From the NCBI GenBank assembly GCA_963169355.1, contig CAUJCR010000006.1:1-64000 (forward strand): 64,000 nt of DNA, given 5' to 3'. The notes beneath the pieces are model-generated. The model saw only the letters and a program-made list of their open reading frames with translations. It ran no database searches and was not told the DNA's origin. This stretch comes from Bacteroidota bacterium (GTDB lineage Bacteria > Bacteroidota > Bacteroidia > B-17B0 > Aurantibacillaceae). Made by a program: the position numbers and the translations under genes. Every line of letters begins with the position of its first letter. The first letter of the stretch is position 1. Shown piece after piece: positions 34,349 through 43,595 of the stretch.

Positions 34349-35746
34349 ATGGAATACAGAATTGAAAAAGACACAATGGGCGAGGTAAAAGTACCAGCTC
34401 ATGTTTATTGGGGTGCTCAAACAGAACGCTCTCGTAATAATTTTAAAATTGGTCCTGAGGCAAGTATGCCCAAGGAAATTATATACGCATTTGGATATTT
34501 AAAAAAGGCGGCGGCCTTAGCCAATTGCGAGTTAGGCGTGTTATCAAAAGATAAATGCGATTTAATTGCTAAAGCTTGCGATGAAATTTTAGCTAAGAAA
34601 TTAGATGATCAATTTCCATTAGTTATTTGGCAAACAGGTTCGGGAACTCAAAGTAACATGAACGCTAACGAGGTAATTGCTTACCGCGCGCATGTTATAA
34701 ATGGTGGTTCTTTAAACGATGAGAAAAAAGTATTACATCCAAATGATGATGTTAACAAATCACAATCATCTAACGATACTTACCCAACAGCAATGCACAT
34801 TGCGGCGTATAAGCAAGTAGTAGAAATTACCATTCCTGGAATGGAAAAACTACGCGACTCCTTAGCTAAAAAAGCAAAAGCATTTGAGAATATTATTAAA
34901 ACAGGTCGTACGCATTTTATGGATGCAACACCATTATCGCTAGGGCAGGAGTTTAGCGGATACGTGCAACAAATAAATATGAGTATTCGTGCATTAAAAA
35001 ATGCTTTAGAAGCGGTAAGAGAATTAGCATTAGGCGGAACAGCTGTTGGAACTGGTTTAAATACTCCTAAAGGTTATGACGTGTTAGTAGCTAAAAAAAT
35101 TGCTGAGCTCACAGGCTTACCTTTTGTTACAGCACCTAATAAATTTGAAGCATTAGCTGCACACGATGCAATGGTAGAATTAAGTGGCGCTTTAAAACGC
35201 AGTGCGGTAGCCTTATTTAAAATAGCAAATGATATTCGTATGTTATCATCAGGGCCACGTTGTGGTATTGGTGAGATTATTATTCCTGATAACGAGCCAG
35301 GTTCCTCTATTATGCCGGGTAAGGTAAATCCTACTCAGCCAGAGGCTTTAACGATGGTGTGCGCCCAAGTTATTGGAAACGATGTTGCAGCTACTGTTGG
35401 TGGAACAATGGGGCATTTTGAGTTAAATGTATTTAAACCTGTTATTGCAGCTAATGTGTTGCAATCTGCGCGTTTAATAGGCGATGCTTGTGTATCGTTT
35501 ACCGAAAAATGTTCGGATGGTATTGAAGCTAATTTACCAGAAATTAAAAAACATTTAGAAAACTCATTAATGTTAGTTACAGCATTAAACCCACACATTG
35601 GTTATGAGAATGCTGCTAAAATTGCTAAAACCGCACATAAAGGCAACAAAACCTTACGTGAAGCTTCAATTGAGTTGGGCTTACTAACTACTGAGCAATT
35701 TAGCGAATGGGTAAAACCAGAAGATATGATTGGCAGTTTGAAATAA
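34349..35746 (+). CDS. fumC: Class II fumarate hydratase
   Basis: This 465-residue TCA-cycle enzyme of the aspartase/fumarase superfamily has [57 protein letters not shown] and the flexible catalytic SS-loop [16 protein letters not shown] carrying the catalytic Ser. It interconverts fumarate and malate without an Fe-S cluster, although it lies next to the Fe-S assembly genes. Length is typical. A strong bidirectional terminator follows. Confidence 0.95.
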   Translation: MEYRIEKDTMGEVKVPAHVYWGAQTERSRNNFKIGPEASMPKEIIYAFGYLKKAAALANCELGVLSKDKCDLIAKACDEILAKKLDDQFPLVIWQTGSGTQSNMNANEVIAYRAHVINGGSLNDEKKVLHPNDDVNKSQSSNDTYPTAMHIAAYKQVVEITIPGMEKLRDSLAKKAKAFENIIKTGRTHFMDATPLSLGQEFSGYVQQINMSIRALKNALEAVRELALGGTAVGTGLNTPKGYDVLVAKKIAELTGLPFVTAPNKFEALAAHDAMVELSGALKRSAVALFKIANDIRMLSSGPRCGIGEIIIPDNEPGSSIMPGKVNPTQPEALTMVCAQVIGNDVAATVGGTMGHFELNVFKPVIAANVLQSARLIGDACVSFTEKCSDGIEANLPEIKKHLENSLMLVTALNPHIGYENAAKIAKTAHKGNKTLREASIELGLLTTEQFSEWVKPEDMIGSLK

Positions 35747-35764
35747 TCAACTATGTATTGATAC

Positions 35765-35797
35765 AAAAAAAGCTCGAAGATTTCTTCGAGCTTTTTT
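35765..35797. terminator. Bidirectional terminator between fumC and the transaldolase-CBS gene
   Basis: Perfect 9-bp stem AGCTCGAAG/CTTCGAGCT (35771-35779 and 35784-35792), ATTT loop, flanked by A6 on the left and T6 on the right, so it works for both convergent genes. Confidence 0.95.
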
Positions 35798-35813
35798 GTT
35801 AGTATCATTAGGG

Positions 35814-36824
35814 TTATCCTTTCATATCTTGAATATCAAGCATTCCAACAGGTTTGCCACCATCAGTAACTACAATGGTATCTACATTTGTTTTCTTAAA
35901 TAATGTGTTTGCATCATTTAATAAAACATTACCATCAATAGTAATAGGTTCTTTATATTCTAAGTCGGCTAATTTTTTATTTAAGCAATCTCTTCCACTT
36001 TCACCTATTAATCTTCTTAAGCCTCCATCTGTAAACACACCTTTAATGCTTCCATCGGCTTTAGTAACTGTTACAGCACCATAGCCAAATTCTGTCATTT
36101 TAATAATAGCATCAGTAATAGTAGTGTTTTCAGGCACAATAGGATTTATACCTTTAATAGCTTCTTTTACTTTTACCATCATTAAGCGAGTATCCATGAT
36201 AAATTGATCGGTACCTAATGTGGTAAAGTTATTTTCAGTAAGTTGTTTCATTACTTTTAAAGGCACTGTAATAGTGTGAACACCAATATTAATCGCATTA
36301 CGCACATGTTCGGCATGACGTACGGAAGAGAACATAATTTTTGTATCATAACCGTATAAGTCAACTGCATTTACACATTGCTCAACTAAGGCTAAAGCGT
36401 CATGCCCTTGGTCTTGTAATCGGCCAACTAGCGGGCAAACATAAGTAGCACCAGCGTGCATTGCCATATACGCTTGTTGTAAGGTATAAACTAAATGTAC
36501 ATTTACTAAATAACCTTTGTCTCTTAATAATTTACAGGCACGAACACCCTCTAAAGAAACAGGAATTTTAAAAACAGTCTTTTTAGGATCTAATCCTAAT
36601 GCTAATTGGCGCTCTGCTTCAGCCAATACCTCTTCGGCAGTATTACCAAGAGCTTCAATTTGAAGCACAGGCACCATTTTACTTAACTTTACAATTGTTC
36701 CATCAATATCGGTAATACCTTCCTTTTGCATAAAGGTAGGCGTAGTAGTTAGTCCGTTTAAGAATCCTAATTTAAAACCTTCTTCAATTTCTTTAAGGTT
36801 TGCTGAATCTAAGTATAATTCCAT
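35814..36824 (-). CDS. Transaldolase/fructose-6-phosphate aldolase-like domain fused to a CBS pair
   Basis: The 336-residue protein has an N-terminal FSA-type transaldolase barrel (1-~215: MELYLDSANLKEIEEG, the Schiff-base Lys86 in VFKIPVSLEG, GATYVCPLVGRLQDQGHDAL) and a C-terminal CBS pair (~229-336: TITDAIIKMTEFGYGAVTV, GVFTDGGLRRLI, TIVVTDGGKPVGMLDIQD) resembling the CBS module of KpsF/KdsD arabinose-5-phosphate isomerases. The usual active-site TTNP near residue 28 reads TTTP, so the conserved Asn is Thr28; the segment after the Lys reads NVHLVYT. It may therefore differ in chemistry or be regulated by a nucleotide or sugar phosphate bound to the CBS pair. pgk lies just upstream on the same strand. 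Confidence 0.85.
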   Translation of the reverse strand: MELYLDSANLKEIEEGFKLGFLNGLTTTPTFMQKEGITDIDGTIVKLSKMVPVLQIEALGNTAEEVLAEAERQLALGLDPKKTVFKIPVSLEGVRACKLLRDKGYLVNVHLVYTLQQAYMAMHAGATYVCPLVGRLQDQGHDALALVEQCVNAVDLYGYDTKIMFSSVRHAEHVRNAINIGVHTITVPLKVMKQLTENNFTTLGTDQFIMDTRLMMVKVKEAIKGINPIVPENTTITDAIIKMTEFGYGAVTVTKADGSIKGVFTDGGLRRLIGESGRDCLNKKLADLEYKEPITIDGNVLLNDANTLFKKTNVDTIVVTDGGKPVGMLDIQDMKG

Positions 36825-36844
36825 TGTTTAGTTTTTATAAGGTT

Positions 36845-36852
36845 CAAATATA
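36845..36852 (-). promoter_or_regulatory. TATATTTG -7 box of the transaldolase-CBS gene
   Basis: Exact TAnnTTTG match on the minus strand, 20 nt upstream of the ATG at 36824. It suggests the gene can be expressed independently of pgk. Confidence 0.5.
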
Positions 36853-36919
36853 CAATTTTAATTAAGAATGTAGGTTTAATGATTAAGAAATGAAATAACA
36901 GTCAAAATTTTAAACCCAA

Positions 36920-38113
36920 TTAGTTTTCAATAGCGCGCACGCCAGGTAAACTTCCTTGCTCAATATATTCTAATAATGCGCCTCCGCCTGTGCTTACATA
37001 ACTCACTTGGTTTGCTAAGTTGTATTTATTAATTGCAGCTACGCTATCGCCGCCACCTATTAAGGTGTAAGCGCCTTTTTTTGTAGCTTCGGCAATGGCT
37101 AAAGCAACTTGTTTAGTTCCGTTCTCAAAACTACTCATCTCAAAAACGCCCATTGGACCATTCCATAAAATGGTTTTTGAATTTTTAATAACATCGCTAT
37201 AAGTACCAATGGTTTCTTGAGAAATATCTAAGCCCAACCATCCATCTTCGATAGTAGAAATTTTACTATCTTTTTTATTTGCATCATTGGCAAAATTATC
37301 TGCAATTACAGCATCTGTAGGAATGTATAGGTTAACACCTTTTGCTTTTGCCTTTGCTAACAATTCTTTTGCTAATTCTAATTTATCATCTTCGCATAAT
37401 GATTTGCCAATGCTTCCACCCATCGCTTTTACAAATGTAAAAGCCATTCCACCTCCAATTAAGATATTATTGGCTTTATTCATAAGCTGTTCAATAATTA
37501 AAATTTTGTCGCTTACTTTTGCTCCTCCAACAATAGCTGTAAATGGCGCTTCAGCATCGTTAATTACTTTGTTGATGCTCGCTACTTCGCCAGCCATTAC
37601 GTATCCAAAACATTTGGCATCATCTTTAAAAAACTGAGCAATAACAGCGGTAGAAGCATGTGCTCGGTGTGCAGTCCCAAAGGCATCGTTTACATAAATA
37701 TCACCATGTTTGCTTAATTTCTCGGCAAAGGCAACATCGCCTTTTTCTTCTTCTTTATAAAATCGTAAATTTTCAAGTAATAATACTTGGCCTGGTTTTA
37801 AGGCTGCTGATTGGTTATAAGCATCGACGCCAATGCAATCATCAGCAAATAACACATCGGTTCCAATATTTTTAGCCACAGTGCTTACAATGTGTTTTAA
37901 AGAATATTTGTTAGTTGGTCCTTCTTTTGGACGACCCAAATGTGACATTAAAATCACGCTTCCGCCTTTCTCAAGTATTTTTTTAATAGTTGGCGTAGCT
38001 GCTTTTATTCTTGTTTCATCGGTTACTTCAAAGTTTTCGTTTAATGGCACATTAAAGTCTACACGAATTAAAGCACGTTTGTTTTGAAAATTAAGAACGT
38101 CAATTGTTTTCAT
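36920..38113 (-). CDS. pgk: Phosphoglycerate kinase
   Basis: This 397-residue glycolytic enzyme has the signature [37 protein letters not shown] and the C-terminal nucleotide-binding [17 protein letters not shown] and [12 protein letters not shown]. It transfers phosphate between 1,3-bisphosphoglycerate and ADP. It starts 12 bp after the SPOR-protein stop, so the two are probably cotranscribed. Confidence 0.97.
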   Translation of the reverse strand: MKTIDVLNFQNKRALIRVDFNVPLNENFEVTDETRIKAATPTIKKILEKGGSVILMSHLGRPKEGPTNKYSLKHIVSTVAKNIGTDVLFADDCIGVDAYNQSAALKPGQVLLLENLRFYKEEEKGDVAFAEKLSKHGDIYVNDAFGTAHRAHASTAVIAQFFKDDAKCFGYVMAGEVASINKVINDAEAPFTAIVGGAKVSDKILIIEQLMNKANNILIGGGMAFTFVKAMGGSIGKSLCEDDKLELAKELLAKAKAKGVNLYIPTDAVIADNFANDANKKDSKISTIEDGWLGLDISQETIGTYSDVIKNSKTILWNGPMGVFEMSSFENGTKQVALAIAEATKKGAYTLIGGGDSVAAINKYNLANQVSYVSTGGGALLEYIEQGSLPGVRAIEN

Positions 38114-38125
38114 AATGGATAAAAA

Positions 38126-38524
38126 TTAATTTAGTTTCATAGGTTTAATTTTGCTTTTCACTATAAAAGCATAAGGATACTCTTCCTTTATCTTTTTTAA
38201 TTGTTCGTAAGCCTCTAGTTTAGTTTTAAAATCACCTACATTAATTACAAAGTTAGGCTGTTGGTATTCTTCGTAAGAAGTAATTTCGGGATATTTGGCA
38301 TTAAATTTGGCTTGTACTTCGCGTGCTTTGGATTTATCAGCACTAAAGTGAATTTTTATTCTATAGCCATCACTTTCAAAACCTGTTTTTTTATGGTAAT
38401 CTATTTTCTTTTCTTGTAAGGATTTAACTTTAATGGCTGTTTGTAAGGCATTGTCGTTTGTGTTTTGTTGAGAAAACACGCTCACTGATGTGAGCAATAT
38501 AGTAAAAATAAGTAGCCATTTCAT
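38126..38524 (-). CDS. Secreted SPOR-domain protein
   Basis: The 132-residue product has a signal peptide (KWLLIFTILLTSVSVFSQ) and a single SPOR domain over residues ~50-125 (GYRIKIHFSADKSKAREVQ, NFVINVGDFKTKLEAYEQL, AFIVKSKI). SPOR domains bind denuded peptidoglycan glycan strands, often at division sites. No enzymatic domain is attached. It precedes pgk by 12 bp. A TATTTTTA box at 38529-38536 (minus) lies 4 nt upstream of its ATG, suggesting a leaderless transcript. Confidence 0.85.
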   Translation of the reverse strand: MKWLLIFTILLTSVSVFSQQNTNDNALQTAIKVKSLQEKKIDYHKKTGFESDGYRIKIHFSADKSKAREVQAKFNAKYPEITSYEEYQQPNFVINVGDFKTKLEAYEQLKKIKEEYPYAFIVKSKIKPMKLN

Positions 38525-38528
38525 GCCG

Positions 38529-38536
38529 TAAAAATA
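38529..38536 (-). promoter_or_regulatory. TATTTTTA -7-like box of the SPOR gene
   Basis: One mismatch to TAnnTTTG on the minus strand, 4 nt before the ATG at 38524. Confidence 0.4.
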
Positions 38537-38638
38537 CGCAAATTAACTGATTTATAACGGGTATATTTTTATAAATTAAGGATTATTATAAATAAGTATT
38601 TGACTCTTGTAGTTGAGATTGGGTTTATTAATGTTTTT

Positions 38639-40783
38639 TTAAATTTTCACACCTATTACACACACGTCATCTATCTGTTCTAGAGATCCTTTCCAATCAT
38701 TAAATTTGGTTAATAAAATTTCTTGTTGCTCTTTTAATGGTAAATGCGCAATTGAAAGTATCAAATTCTTTAAGTTTTTTGTCATAAATTTCTTTTCATC
38801 GTTACCTCCAAATTGATCTGGATATCCATCTGTTAATGTATAAATAACATCTCCAATATATAAATCCATTGTATGTGATGTAAAACAGACGTCTTGTTTA
38901 TCATGTTTTCCAATTGGCATTTTGTCGGGCTTTATTTCAATAAGCTTTTTGGTTTGTGTAGATGAGTCTCTAACAATCCAAATTGGGTTATTAGCGGCCG
39001 TTGTGTGTAGTTTCATGTTTTTTAGGTCATACACACAAATACTGGCATCCATTCCATCTTTACCACCATCTTTACTACCATCATTTTTTAATCGATTGAT
39101 GATTATGTTTCTAGTAACATTAAAAATTTGTGCTGGATCGGTTTCATGTTCAACGGCTTTTTCTAAACTAGTTATATTTAATAAACTCATAATGGCCCCA
39201 GGCACACCGTGTCCAGTGCTATCACCTGTTACAACAGCAAATGAATTGTTGTTTAATTTAGATGCCCAGTAAAAATCACCGCTAACTACATCTTTCGGTT
39301 TAAATAGTACAAAATATTCTTTTAGTTGACTTGACATTAATTCTTCATTAGCAAGAAAAGTTCGCTGTATTCGCTCAGCATAATGGATACTATCAGATAT
39401 TTCTTGATGTTTAACTTCTATTAAATGTTTTTGTTTTTGAATTATCTCGTTTTGTTTTTGTGTAACACGAAATCTCTTAAATAATAAAGCAAAAAAGAGT
39501 AAAGATAATACTAAGCCTATGGCTATTGAGATGATGATTATTCTTTGGGTTTTTTGGTTTTGTTGTGTTATTACATCTTTTTTGGCTTGTTCATTCTCGG
39601 CAATAATTTTTTCTTTCTCATAGGTGTATTTCGCTTGTTGGTTTGCAATTGCCTTTATAGAAGCTTTTGAAGAAACACTATCGTGCATTTGTATGGCTAA
39701 GTTGTGATAATCATAGGCAGTTTTCCAATCTCCTTCTTTAATAGCTATTTTACTAATTAAATCAGAGGAACGTTCAATAATATCAATAAATCCATTATGG
39801 TTTCCAATTTCATATCCATTATGAGCATAAAGTTTTGCTTTTTTCATGTCGTTTAATGTCAAATATATCTTTCCAAGCTCGATATAAGAATAAGCCTCGC
39901 CTTGTTTATCCTCTATTTCAGTTCTTAGCTCTAAACTTTTTTGATTATACAAAATTGATAAGTCGTTATTTTTTTCTAAGATATAAATGGAAGCTAAGTT
40001 TTGATAACAGGTAGCCATTCCCTTTTTATCATTTAATTCCAGTCTAATGTTTAAACTTAATTTATAATAATTTAAGGCTTCTTTGTATTTTTTTTGTGAA
40101 AAATATAAAGTGCCAATATTATTATAAATCATGGCTAATCCTTTTTTGTTTCCAAGTTCCTTAAAGATCTGGAGCCCTTTAAAATAATATTCGAGGGCTA
40201 ATTTCTTGTCTCCTTGTTTATCATATACATATCCAATATTATTTAACGACATGGCAATTCCTTTTTTGTCATTAAACTCTTCTTTTATTTGTAAACTCTT
40301 ATGATAATATTCAATGGCTTTAGGTATATCGCCTAAATCAAAATAAATTAAACCAATGTTGTTATACCCGCTTGCCAAGTCCTTTTTACCATTATTTTCG
40401 AGTTCAATCTCATTGCTTTTTGTATAATACTTTAAGGCTAAATTATAATTTGATTTATTCATGTGAACATAACCAATATTATTTAAGGCGGCAGCAAGTG
40501 TCGTTTTAAATGATTTTTTCTCGGGTTTTGAAAGTGTTTTTTCTAGATTTTTAGTAGCAATTTGCTCGGCTATGTTGCACAAGTAAATTACAGTATCAAT
40601 ATTAGTAGTGGCTAATATTTCACTCAACATAACATAAGCCTGAGCCTTTAATGTGTCATGGTATGTTTTACTTTGAATTATTTTATGGATAGAGTCTAGT
40701 TGCGATTGTTCTTCGGGAGTGAATTGTGAATATAGCCGCAAAAAGGATGTTAAGAATATTATGATATAAAGTAAATTCCTCAT
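38639..40783 (-). CDS. TPR sensor with SpoIIE/PP2C-type phosphatase output
   Basis: This ~714-residue protein has a signal peptide (RNLLYIIIFLTSFLRLYSQ), about seven TPRs in the periplasm (residues ~60-340; KSNYNLALKYYTKSNEIELE, GDIPKAIEYYHKSLQIKEE and similar), one transmembrane helix (~415-435, IIISIAIGLVLSLLFFALLF), a short coiled coil and a cytoplasmic SpoIIE-type phosphatase (~465-714; FKPKDVVSGDFYW, VVTGDSTGHGVPGAIMSLLN, LTDGYPDQFGG). I prefer ATG 40783, which puts the signal peptide first; an in-frame ATG at 40810 is the alternative. It is third in an operon with a histidine kinase and response regulator, so a signalling link is likely. Its protein target is unknown. Confidence 0.88.
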   Translation of the reverse strand: MRNLLYIIIFLTSFLRLYSQFTPEEQSQLDSIHKIIQSKTYHDTLKAQAYVMLSEILATTNIDTVIYLCNIAEQIATKNLEKTLSKPEKKSFKTTLAAALNNIGYVHMNKSNYNLALKYYTKSNEIELENNGKKDLASGYNNIGLIYFDLGDIPKAIEYYHKSLQIKEEFNDKKGIAMSLNNIGYVYDKQGDKKLALEYYFKGLQIFKELGNKKGLAMIYNNIGTLYFSQKKYKEALNYYKLSLNIRLELNDKKGMATCYQNLASIYILEKNNDLSILYNQKSLELRTEIEDKQGEAYSYIELGKIYLTLNDMKKAKLYAHNGYEIGNHNGFIDIIERSSDLISKIAIKEGDWKTAYDYHNLAIQMHDSVSSKASIKAIANQQAKYTYEKEKIIAENEQAKKDVITQQNQKTQRIIIISIAIGLVLSLLFFALLFKRFRVTQKQNEIIQKQKHLIEVKHQEISDSIHYAERIQRTFLANEELMSSQLKEYFVLFKPKDVVSGDFYWASKLNNNSFAVVTGDSTGHGVPGAIMSLLNITSLEKAVEHETDPAQIFNVTRNIIINRLKNDGSKDGGKDGMDASICVYDLKNMKLHTTAANNPIWIVRDSSTQTKKLIEIKPDKMPIGKHDKQDVCFTSHTMDLYIGDVIYTLTDGYPDQFGGNDEKKFMTKNLKNLILSIAHLPLKEQQEILLTKFNDWKGSLEQIDDVCVIGVKI

Positions 40784-40834
40784 GCTACTTTCAATTTTTA
40801 ATAATTTCATTTATTGACAACATAACTATGTCGT

Positions 40835-41509
40835 TTAAAATTCACTTATGAATGAGAGCAACTCTTTGTTTTCACTTATCCATAACACTAAACTATTATT
40901 ACGCGGAGGTAATTCAAGTTTTTGACAAATACGTGAACGGTAGTTTTCAACGGTTTTTTCGGATAAGAATAAAAGCTCAGCAATTTCTCTTGAGCTTTTA
41001 TTTTGACTAACTAATTTTAAAGTTTTTAATTCGGCTTGACTTAACGATTTAAGCGAATCAATTAATTGTTGTTTCTTTTTATCTTCTACTGATAATTCGT
41101 TTTGATAAGGCTGCATGGCTGTACCTACAAACGTTTCTCCTTTTAATATTGTATTAACACATTCCTTTATTTCATCTACAGCGTTATCTTTTAGTAAATA
41201 TCCTTTTGCGCCCGACAACATGGCATTTTTTATCATTTCTTTTTCTCGATACATGGTTAAAATAATAACCTTAGTGTCTATGAGTTCTTTCGTAATTTGT
41301 TTACACACTTCTAAACCATTCATCTCGGGCATATTAATGTCTAATATGGCAATTGCTGGTTTTAATTGTTGAATGTTTTGTAAAGCCTGCGTACCATTCT
41401 GACACTCTATAATTTTTGCCTTTGCAAACATTTGTTGTAGCAAATCTATCAGTCCTTTTCTGAAAATTGGATGATCGTCGGCAATTAATATTGTTTGAAT
41501 AGAAGTCAT
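40835..41509 (-). CDS. LuxR/NarL-type response regulator
   Basis: This 224-residue regulator has a receiver domain (~5-125) with the acidic pair Asp11/Asp12 region (LIADDHPIFRKG), phospho-acceptor Asp57 (ILDINMPEMNG) and GAKGYLLKDNA with the conserved Lys, followed by a LuxR helix-turn-helix (~155-215; LSQAELKTLKLVSQNKSSREIAELL, ENYRSRICQKL). It lies 3 bp downstream of the histidine kinase gene, so the two form a cognate pair, and 24-51 bp upstream of the SpoIIE-type phosphatase. Regulated genes are unknown. Confidence 0.95.
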   Translation of the reverse strand: MTSIQTILIADDHPIFRKGLIDLLQQMFAKAKIIECQNGTQALQNIQQLKPAIAILDINMPEMNGLEVCKQITKELIDTKVIILTMYREKEMIKNAMLSGAKGYLLKDNAVDEIKECVNTILKGETFVGTAMQPYQNELSVEDKKKQQLIDSLKSLSQAELKTLKLVSQNKSSREIAELLFLSEKTVENYRSRICQKLELPPRNNSLVLWISENKELLSFISEF

Positions 41510-41512
41510 TTA

Positions 41513-43471
41513 TTAAGCCCTAAATTTGAGTGTTAATTTAAAACTTTTATTTGATTTTTCCTCAAAAGAAACTGAGCCATTTATAATTTTAGCACGTTCC
41601 TTTATGGATAATAAACCAAGGCTATTTTTATTTTTACCATCAAGTCCAATTCCGTTATCTTGATAAATCAATGTGAATTCATTATCTGTTTTAGTGATGA
41701 TAGTTCTTAAAGCACTTGCTTTAGCATGTTTTATGGTATTGTTAGTACACTCTTGAATGATTCGATAAATGTGTGTTTTGGTATTAATTGGTAAGGATTC
41801 TATATCTTCAACCACATCAAAACTACACTCAAGTTGCGAGGCTGATTGCACGTTTTCCATCAGTCGGGCAATGGAACGAGTTAAACCAATTTTTTCGAGG
41901 TAGGAAGGATATAGATTTCTTGAAATCTCTCGGGTTTGCTCAATAACTTTAGCTAATTCAACATCTACATCTTGTAAGGGTTGATGTTTGTTTTTAAGAA
42001 CACCTAACTTTGTTTTTATCATGGATAATGATTGCCCTATGTCATCATGTAAATCCATCGAAATTCGTAATCTATCTGCCTCTATGTTTTGTATTAATTG
42101 TTGGCTAAAGTAAGTTTGTTTCTCTTGTAATTTCTTGGAATAAACGTAATAAATAAAACTGCTTATTAGTAACAAAATAATTAAAGCAATTCCAATAGAG
42201 AGCCATTTTAAGAAGCGTTCATCTTGATTTTTTTGTTCGAGTAATAAATATTTAGATTTCTCTTTCTCAAGTTCAATTTCTTTTTTCTGTACGTTATATT
42301 TTAATTGTAAGCCTTGTATAATCTTTCCATTTAATATTTGTTCGGAGCTGTCTTTTAATTTTCGGTATTGCAAATAATTAGTTAAGGCCTCTTGATGTCT
42401 TCCTTCAGATGCAACTAGTTTATAATCCAAGTAACTATATCCAATTTCATCTTCTAAATTTTTTGTATTATTTATTTCTTGTTTAGCTAGTTTTAAAACT
42501 TGTTTTGCTTCTTGATGTTGTTTTAAATTAATTAAAATTTCGGCTTTACTTAAATAAGCCTTGGTTAATTCGGTGTTAAGTGCATTTCCTTTTAGAGCTA
42601 AGATTGATGAATCTGCGTAGGCTAACGCTAGTGTTGGGTTTGTTTCGTTAAACGCTGTACTAATATTAACAAATGCACTTGCTAATTCTTTGGGACGATT
42701 ATTTATTCTTGCGTAATGAATAATTTCATTGAAAATTAATACAGCTTCTTTTACACGATTTTTCCTAATATCTACTAAACAAATATTTAGTTTTATATGA
42801 CTAATAAGATGTTGATTGTTTTCTTTTTTAGCAGAGATTAAAGCCTTCTCGAAATCTAATAAAGCCTCATCTACCTGACCAGTATATAATTTTATTAATC
42901 CTAAGTTATTTAAAAACACCGAAGGATAATACTCTACATGGTTTGTCTCTGCAAAGGTTAAACCATCTAAATATAATTTAGCGGCTTCTTTAGTATTGTT
43001 TTTGGCTTCTTTAATAATGGCTATAAGGTTTAAACACTCTAAGTAGTTTTCTTTATCGTTTATTTCTTTAGTCTTTTGTAACATAAGGTTTAAATCCTCT
43101 TCTCCATTAGAGTTTAAACCCATTTCATAATCAATATAAATTAACCTAATGTTAGCCAGATCTTCAATATGTTTGTTTTGATAAGTTTGGGCTGTTTCTT
43201 TAGCTTTATCCATAAAGGCCTTGGCTCTATCTATATTGCGTATATAGTAAAAATAGTTTCCATAGTATAAGTACACCTCTGCTATCGCTCCCTTTTGATT
43301 TAATTTAGTTGCCAAGTTAATAGCATTCGAACCCCTTTCAAACAACTGTATAGAATCGTAATAAGAGGCTTCTTTTACTCTTTTAAGTGTTGATTTTAAC
43401 TCAGATGTGTATTGAGAATAAGCAGTAACACAGAGTATAACTATTAAAGATGTAAAACTTATTCTTCTCAT
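41513..43471 (-). CDS. TPR sensor histidine kinase (HisKA_3, NarX-like)
   Basis: This 652-residue protein has a signal sequence (ITSLIVILCVTAYSQ-like), eight or so TPR units in the periplasm (residues ~20-390), one transmembrane helix (~415-435, WLSIGIALIILLLISSFIYYVY), a HisKA_3 dimerisation domain with the phospho-His in RISMDLHDDIGQSLSMI and a HATPase domain (LIYQDNGIGLDGK, NSLGLLSIKERAKIINGS). It phosphorylates the adjacent NarL-type regulator. A TAAATTTG box at 43482-43489 lies 10 nt before its ATG, so the operon begins here. The ligand is not evident. Confidence 0.93.
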   Translation of the reverse strand: MRRISFTSLIVILCVTAYSQYTSELKSTLKRVKEASYYDSIQLFERGSNAINLATKLNQKGAIAEVYLYYGNYFYYIRNIDRAKAFMDKAKETAQTYQNKHIEDLANIRLIYIDYEMGLNSNGEEDLNLMLQKTKEINDKENYLECLNLIAIIKEAKNNTKEAAKLYLDGLTFAETNHVEYYPSVFLNNLGLIKLYTGQVDEALLDFEKALISAKKENNQHLISHIKLNICLVDIRKNRVKEAVLIFNEIIHYARINNRPKELASAFVNISTAFNETNPTLALAYADSSILALKGNALNTELTKAYLSKAEILINLKQHQEAKQVLKLAKQEINNTKNLEDEIGYSYLDYKLVASEGRHQEALTNYLQYRKLKDSSEQILNGKIIQGLQLKYNVQKKEIELEKEKSKYLLLEQKNQDERFLKWLSIGIALIILLLISSFIYYVYSKKLQEKQTYFSQQLIQNIEADRLRISMDLHDDIGQSLSMIKTKLGVLKNKHQPLQDVDVELAKVIEQTREISRNLYPSYLEKIGLTRSIARLMENVQSASQLECSFDVVEDIESLPINTKTHIYRIIQECTNNTIKHAKASALRTIITKTDNEFTLIYQDNGIGLDGKNKNSLGLLSIKERAKIINGSVSFEEKSNKSFKLTLKFRA

Positions 43472-43481
43472 GACCTAGTAC

Positions 43482-43489
43482 CAAATTTA
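43482..43489 (-). promoter_or_regulatory. TAAATTTG -7 box of the kinase-regulator-phosphatase operon
   Basis: Exact TAnnTTTG match on the minus strand, 10 nt upstream of the ATG at 43471. Confidence 0.55.
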
Positions 43490-43595
43490 ACTAAAAAGTT
43501 TAATAAAGTGGTATGTTAAAACGAATTAAGGGGGGTGGCACTCTATACCATTGTGTTTAGTCTTTCTAATTTTACTTTATAAAATCCTATTAAAC

